The notes beneath the pieces were generated by a model. The model was not told the origin of the DNA and did not search any database. It saw only the letters and a program-made list of their open reading frames with translations. Below, piece after piece: positions 60,495 through 64,000 of a DNA stretch of 64,000 nucleotides (position 1 is the stretch's first letter; each line of letters begins with the position of its first letter). A program made the position numbers and the translations under genes. Source of the DNA: Alloacidobacterium dinghuense (lineage in GTDB: Bacteria > Acidobacteriota > Terriglobia > Terriglobales > Acidobacteriaceae); assembly GCF_014274465.1 (NCBI RefSeq), contig NZ_CP060394.1, forward strand, positions 3,782,001 to 3,846,000. Reading direction: 5' to 3'.

Positions 60495-60860
60495 ATGGAC
60501 CGGCACATACTTCTTGTTTCGAAAGGTGAGAGTGATCTTCTCTCCAAGTTTCGTTGCGATACCCTACAAAGCGCCGGATACGAAACAACTGAAGCGCCAA
60601 GCCTGGGACGAGCCGTCGCTGTTATCTTTTCCGTGATGCCTGATCTAGTCATTCTGGAGCCATACTTCGCCGAAAGGGAGAGAACTGCATTCATCGGAGG
60701 TCTGCATGAGAGCTATCCCGATATGCAGATACTGTGTCTCCCGCATGGTGATGTCCGGCCTGATTTACTTCTCAAAGCCTGCGGAACCATTTTGTCTGGT
60801 CACCTAGGCAGCAAAACAGTTCATACTATTGAAGAATTCGAAGCGAGAAAATCGGCATGA
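60495..60860 (+). CDS. receiver-like single-domain protein with Glu at the phosphoacceptor position
   Basis: The 121 residues follow a CheY-like pattern: RHILLVSKGESDLLSKFRCD, then SAGYETTEAPSLGRAVAVIF, the third strand PDLVILEPYFAERERT, and QILCLPHGDVRPDLLLKACG. The acidic pair after strand 1 is lost (VSKGES) and the Asp that should be phosphorylated after strand 3 is Glu (LEP), which in other receivers can mimic the phosphorylated state. No output domain is attached. It is probably a protein-interaction module, close to another degenerate receiver at 61031-61375. Confidence 0.65.
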   Translation: MDRHILLVSKGESDLLSKFRCDTLQSAGYETTEAPSLGRAVAVIFSVMPDLVILEPYFAERERTAFIGGLHESYPDMQILCLPHGDVRPDLLLKACGTILSGHLGSKTVHTIEEFEARKSA

Positions 60861-60887
60861 ACCTTGCCGCGTCCATACGGCCACGAT

Positions 60888-61049
60888 ATGAAACACGATT
60901 ATCATTTCGCGATGAGCGAAAACAAAGATGGCAGCTTCGACAGCATTTGTCTGGTCTGCTTTCGCACCGTTGGAAGCTCATCGTGTCGGTCAGAATTGGA
61001 AAAAATGGGAACGAGTTGTTCTGATTCCACTTACAGGTTCTTGCTCTGA
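60888..61049 (+). CDS. small CxxC protein, C-terminus possibly altered
   Basis: From ATG 60888 the peptide reads MKHDYHFAMSENKDGSFDSI, then CLVCFRTVGSSSCRSELEKM. I recall a group of small acidobacterial proteins with the same FDSICLxCFxTV core followed by EL-x-x-x-E-x-x-H-x-C. Here the last motif is not complete (ELEKMGTSC), which may reflect a frameshift or divergence. The CxxC pair could bind metal. The last 19 bp overlap the convergent gene at 61031. Function unknown. Confidence 0.5.
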   Translation: MKHDYHFAMSENKDGSFDSICLVCFRTVGSSSCRSELEKMGTSCSDSTYRFLL

Positions 61050-61375
61050 GCAATCGAGCTTGCGATGTGGGCCAACCATTCCCGTGGCGGAGTGAGTACC
61101 GGAATCACCAGATCGAACTTCGCGTCGCATAGTTGACTCGGTGCTTCCGCGAACACAATCACAGGGGTGTTTGGTCTGGATTGGGTAATACTGGCAACAC
61201 GATATAAGTTAAATTCTTGGTCCTCAGGCACGACTACAGCGTCGACATGTTCTCGCCCTAATTTGTCAATCAGCGAGTCGATGGATGAGCATATATCCAC
61301 TTGAAATCCGGCGCTCTTCAATACCGGAACTCGGGTCGCAAGGTCGACCCCAAAGTGAATGATGTGAGTAGCCAT
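61031..61375 (-). CDS. receiver-like single-domain protein without phosphoacceptor Asp
   Basis: The 114 residues are THIIHFGVDLATRVPVLKSA, then GFQVDICSSIDSLIDKLGRE, HVDAVVVPEDQEFNLYR and NTPVIVFAEAPSQ, which trace the alternating strand-helix order of a CheY fold. No acidic pair follows strand 1, and the phosphorylation site region reads VVVPEDQ. The C-terminal VIPVLTPPREWLAHIAS replaces the usual Lys-Pro segment. It is probably a pseudo-receiver. A perfect 8-bp inverted repeat lies 14 bp upstream of its start. Confidence 0.65.
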   Translation of the reverse strand: MATHIIHFGVDLATRVPVLKSAGFQVDICSSIDSLIDKLGREHVDAVVVPEDQEFNLYRVASITQSRPNTPVIVFAEAPSQLCDAKFDLVIPVLTPPREWLAHIASSIAQSKNL

Positions 61376-61388
61376 GGCTCGTACCCAA

Positions 61389-61407
61389 GTCTTAATATGA
61401 TTAAGAC
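61389..61407. promoter_or_regulatory. perfect inverted repeat upstream of the receiver-like gene
   Basis: GTCTTAAT-ATG-ATTAAGAC forms two perfect 8-bp arms. It lies 14 bp from the ATG of the gene at 61031-61375, overlapping the region where an operator, or a leader hairpin masking the ribosome site, would sit. Confidence 0.5.
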
Positions 61408-61755
61408 ATTACGCCACGATTCTATGCCAAAAGTCTTAGTGGATGTTCCGTGGCGGATACGCCAGCATCGAGGAGCCTCGCAATGCGCGGATGAGAGAGT
61501 CGTCCTAGAATGGCCCTTCCCTCTTGAACCGCCCTGCACCACCTGGACCCATGAGGGCAATGTTTAGGATCTATACTGCCACGCGGCGCTCAAAGCGCCC
61601 GTCGCTGCGGTTCGCTAGCCAGACTACCCCCATGCCACCCGTCCAATCGGCGATATCACCCTGTGATGGACTTAACGCTCGACATTGATCCAGATTCAGG
61701 TGTGTCATCTGACCATTCCCGTTGGCAACGCCAGATAGTATCAACGTACATACAC
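61408..61755. other. intergenic region downstream of the HisC-like gene
   Basis: No gene can be supported. A minus-strand ORF at 61571-61798 ends in a faintly PilZ-like phrase (GVVWLANRSDGRFERR) but overlaps the end of the aminotransferase gene and lacks the PilZ motif, so it may be a remnant or chance. Confidence 0.35.
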
Positions 61756-62889
61756 CTAGTGGTGCATCGTATGTTTCGGATAAGGCAGCATGTCCCATGC
61801 TTGCCAGAAACGCTGCATTTCCTCAGGACGCCCCAGAGAGATTCGAATGTATGTTCTCATCGGCGAGAAACTTCGACCGATCAAAATCTTATTCTCGTGG
61901 AAGTGCTGGATCACTTCTTCCGCCGGATGAAAGGTATTCATCATCACAAAGTTGGCATGAGAGTCTATCGGCTTGAGGGCACGGGCCATCGCCTGATTGA
62001 AAAATTCCTGACGGTCGTCCATATTGCGTCGAATAGAATCGTTCACGCTCTCGGTATCCTCCAGAGCAGCCAAAGCGGCTTGAATCACAACTGTATTGAT
62101 ATTGTCCTGACTGGCGAACTGCCGCATCTTCTGAACCGTATTCGGCGATGCCATGGCGTAGCCCAATCGCATGCCCGCTAGGCCGTAGACCTCGGAAAAA
62201 GTGCGCGTAACAATGACCCGCTCATTATCGAGAGGGTGATCGATAAAGGAGGCGTACATCCCGGATTGACCCGCGTAATGGTGGTAGGCCTCATCGATCA
62301 CGACAAAGGTGGACGCTGGGAGTTTCGCAATAAAATCTTCCAAATCTTTACGAGGAGTAAGTGACGCGGTGGGATTGTTCGGATTGCAGATGTATACCAG
62401 CGTGGTTAATGAACCGGCACGCGCTTGCATACCGTCAAGGTCATGGGAGAACGTTAGTGTCAACCCGACTGATATGACTTCCGAGGAGGCTGAACGTGCA
62501 TAGTCTTCGATGGCTTCAAAAGTCGGTGAAGCCTGGATCAGTTGCTTGCCTTTGCCGAGGAATGCAAAGGCCGCCATGCGGAGGATGTCTGTAGAGCCAC
62601 AACCAAGGAGGATCTGTTCCGGTTTCCTCCCGTGCAGATCAGCAATTCGTTCAGTCAGGGAGTTGGGCTCCATAAGCGGATAACGGTTCACGCATCCAAC
62701 GGAAGAATGTATGGCATCGAGTACTTTCTTAGATGGACCATACGCATTCTCGTTGTTGTCGAGGCGGACCAGACCGTCATCTTGTTTGAATGTAGCGGCG
62801 CTCGAAAAGTCTGTAAGCGGGCGTGCAGCCATCCCGGCTACGGCGCCGGCACCCGCGGATCGAAGAAAGAGCCTGCGCGATGTAATCAT
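61756..62889 (-). CDS. Tat-exported HisC-like aminotransferase homologue lacking the PLP lysine
   Basis: The 377 residues start with a twin-arginine signal (SRRLFLRSAGAGAVAGMA). The rest is a fold-type I aminotransferase near histidinol-phosphate aminotransferase: VRLDNNENAYGPS, LLGCGSTDILRMAAFAFLG, YICNPNNPTASLTPR, VVIDEAYHHYAG and RTFSEVYGLAGMRLGYAM. The PLP-ring Asp199, Tyr202 and phosphate-binding Arg241 remain, but the Schiff-base lysine, expected in TFSK-x-YGLAG, is Glu233 (codon GAG at 62193-62191). The protein should not transaminate in the normal way. It is either inactivated by one A-to-G change or has a non-catalytic role. It does not lie in a histidine operon. Confidence 0.85.
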   Translation of the reverse strand: MITSRRLFLRSAGAGAVAGMAARPLTDFSSAATFKQDDGLVRLDNNENAYGPSKKVLDAIHSSVGCVNRYPLMEPNSLTERIADLHGRKPEQILLGCGSTDILRMAAFAFLGKGKQLIQASPTFEAIEDYARSASSEVISVGLTLTFSHDLDGMQARAGSLTTLVYICNPNNPTASLTPRKDLEDFIAKLPASTFVVIDEAYHHYAGQSGMYASFIDHPLDNERVIVTRTFSEVYGLAGMRLGYAMASPNTVQKMRQFASQDNINTVVIQAALAALEDTESVNDSIRRNMDDRQEFFNQAMARALKPIDSHANFVMMNTFHPAEEVIQHFHENKILIGRSFSPMRTYIRISLGRPEEMQRFWQAWDMLPYPKHTMHH

Positions 62890-62982
62890 AGTGTTTCCTT
62901 ACGAAGAAGAATGGTCTTCAAAGCAGGTAACAGTTAGAGGGCAAAACACTGCCATTCGAGATCTGGTCCAGATTGGCAACGA

Positions 62983-63408
62983 CTATTGCTTCGTCAGAGT
63001 CCCCGTTCCGTCATCCGTTTCGCACCCGCCCGTAGCGCTGCCGTTCAGGATGTAGGTGGACTTCAGCTGTGTGCCTGTGTTATCAAGCGAACCCCGCAGC
63101 GTTACGTTGTCCCCTTCTTTGTCGCTGCCGGCGAGGACTACGTTAGAACCAGTAACTGTGACCTCCAGATGCGCGCCTTTCAGACAATGCGAGGTTAAGT
63201 TCGAACTCCCAGCGAGATGTCCGCGCGAATCCGGGTTGATGACGACCGTTATCGTGAAGGGAGCGACATCTGAATGGTTCGAATAGAACATTCCCGACCA
63301 TCTTCCTTTGATATCGGTAGCAGCGTAAAGAGAAGCGCCCCCCATTATGATCATCAAGGTTAACGACCGAAGGAGGTAAGCACGAAACGGCATGATTGTG
63401 CTTTTCAT
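62983..63408 (-). CDS. secreted small beta-rich hypothetical protein (141 aa)
   Basis: ATG 63408 is chosen because AAGGAAA lies upstream and it begins a signal peptide (LLRSLTLMIIMGGASLYA). The mature part reads DIKGRWSGMFYSNHSDVAPF, then TITVVINPDSRGHLAGSSNL and DNVTLRGSLDNTGTQLKSTY, and is predicted mainly beta, with two cysteines (CLKG and GGCETDDG) that may pair. The pattern resembles small lipocalin-like or 'extracellular beta' proteins, but I do not recognise a family. It follows the Ig-repeat gene on the same strand. Confidence 0.65.
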   Translation of the reverse strand: MKSTIMPFRAYLLRSLTLMIIMGGASLYAATDIKGRWSGMFYSNHSDVAPFTITVVINPDSRGHLAGSSNLTSHCLKGAHLEVTVTGSNVVLAGSDKEGDNVTLRGSLDNTGTQLKSTYILNGSATGGCETDDGTGTLTKQ

Positions 63409-63443
63409 GGCGATTTTTCCTTTGAATTCAGCTTCCTCAAACA

Positions 63444-64000
63444 TTACTGAGTTATCAGAGTTACGTTCGCAGAGTGTGTCAGCCCTCCCCCGGTTGCGGT
63501 GATTGTAAGGGAATAATTGCCGGTCGAAGCGCTCGCCGATGCCGATATGGTTAGAGTTGAAGTGCTCGTCCCCCGGACACTAGAAGGACTAAATGATGCA
63601 CTGGTACCTGTTGGCAACCCGCTAACGTTGAACGTAACAGTGGAAGAGAACGACCCCAGAGCCGAGACGCTTACGCTATATGCTCCACTCGAATTCCTCG
63701 CCACCGTGCGGCTGCTGGGCGAAACCGACATCGAGAAATCGACCACAATGAGTTTTATCTCCGTGGCGTTGGTGAGAGAACCGTTCGCGGCATTAATCCA
63801 AAAGTAATAGGTGCCAGTTGGCGTTGAACTCGAAGTGTTCACTGTGAGAGTGGAGGATCCCGAACCCGCAACGGAAGTGGGGGAGAAACTGGCCGTTACG
63901 CCAGAGGGCAGCCCGGTGACACTGAAACTTACGTTTCCCGCGAATCCAACAGATGGTGTCACGCTCACGCTAAAGGTCGTGCTGTTTCCCCGTGAGACAA
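63444..64000 (-). CDS. secreted Ig-like repeat protein, C-terminal part
   Basis: The reading frame is open to the right edge, so the N-terminus lies outside the window. At least two repeats of about 88 residues are visible: GFAGNVSFSVTGLPSGVTAS with FSPTSVAGSGSSTLTVNTSS, and GSFSSTVTFNVSGLPTGTSA with FSPSSVRGTSTSTLTISASA. These Ser/Thr-rich Ig-like repeats are common in large acidobacterial surface proteins, where they act as spacers behind propeller or carbohydrate-binding domains. The function of the missing part cannot be told. The stop is at 63444-63446. Confidence 0.75.
   Translation of the reverse strand, partial: VSRGNSTTFSVSVTPSVGFAGNVSFSVTGLPSGVTASFSPTSVAGSGSSTLTVNTSSSTPTGTYYFWINAANGSLTNATEIKLIVVDFSMSVSPSSRTVARNSSGAYSVSVSALGSFSSTVTFNVSGLPTGTSASFSPSSVRGTSTSTLTISASASASTGNYSLTITATGGGLTHSANVTLITQ

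Noticed and set aside
60256-60636. 126-residue plus-strand ORF upstream of the receiver-like gene
   Set aside because: It overlaps the better-supported gene at 60495-60860 in another frame and shows no family resemblance.
61571-61798. Minus-strand ORF with a PilZ-like phrase at its end
   Set aside because: The PilZ signature is absent, and its first part overlaps the HisC-like gene; I could not separate a remnant from chance.
1-64000. CRISPR arrays and insertion sequences
   Set aside because: No regularly spaced repeats and no transposase genes were found on either strand.

Overview
The window looks like chromosomal DNA of an Acidobacteriota member, most likely class Terriglobia (Acidobacteriaceae-like). 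This is inferred from three very long 'carboxypeptidase-regulatory domain + TonB plug + barrel' receptors, secreted IPT/Ig-like proteins, many Tat-exported enzymes, a beta-propeller histidine kinase, and dispersed repeats of the AGCAGATCCTTCGCT type that I associate with this group. No 16S gene or other taxonomic marker is present, so the species is open.

Layout. 1-4.8 kb: the start of a purine nucleoside permease-like gene, a large secreted protein whose matrixin-like zinc site is degenerate, and thioredoxin reductase. 4.9-12.1 kb: two TonB-receptor-like genes that share a 20-bp upstream element. 12.3-20.5 kb: housekeeping genes: yggS-like PLP protein followed by a frameshifted yggU/DUF167 remnant, a sodium:solute symporter, ylxP-like DUF503, rbfA, an NrnA-like DHH phosphoesterase, a GT39 glycosyltransferase and a GNAT enzyme. 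20.5-22.1 kb: small proteins (one of 59 aa) and an AhpD-like protein.

22.2-51.3 kb is a long carbohydrate/amino-sugar catabolic region. It holds a redoxin/TlpA fusion, a sugar isomerase, ThuA, a ROK repressor divergent from a SIS-domain enzyme, a sugar porter, a ROK kinase that appears to start at CTG, and an exported RidA. A six-gene leftward operon (37.9-30.7 kb) follows: SelA-like PLP enzyme, RidA, second SelA-like PLP enzyme, bicovalent-FAD oxidase, propeller lactonase, SMP-30 lactonase. Upstream lie an exported RraA-type aldolase, a propeller sensor kinase with its response regulator, an MFS carrier, a DUF3299/ABC/FtsX operon, an exported amidohydrolase and a third TonB receptor. Nearly all the enzymes carry Sec or Tat signals. 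They can be ordered into a mostly extracytoplasmic route: oxidise a sugar to a lactone, hydrolyse it to an (amino)aldonate, remove ammonia with the SelA-like lyases, clear the enamine with RidA, and cleave or process the 2-keto-3-deoxy acid with RraA. A near-identical palindrome (AGGACAAATG[T/C]CCTA) lies upstream of both the operon and the third TonB receptor, suggesting one regulon, perhaps of the adjacent two-component system. This is the best candidate for an undescribed system here.

51.6-58 kb carries a radical SAM protein, a PAP2 phosphatase and a diacylglycerol-kinase-like protein (lipid metabolism), two LuxR-type regulators (one with a phosphoacceptor-less receiver) and a secreted LamG-like protein. 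At 58.7 kb a tRNA-Val(GAC) is followed by a tyrosine integrase pointing at it, so 58.8-64 kb is probably the start of an integrated island. That part contains two more receiver-like proteins without the phosphoacceptor Asp, a small CxxC protein, a Tat-exported HisC homologue with Glu in place of the PLP lysine, and secreted Ig-like repeat proteins, the last running off the right edge.
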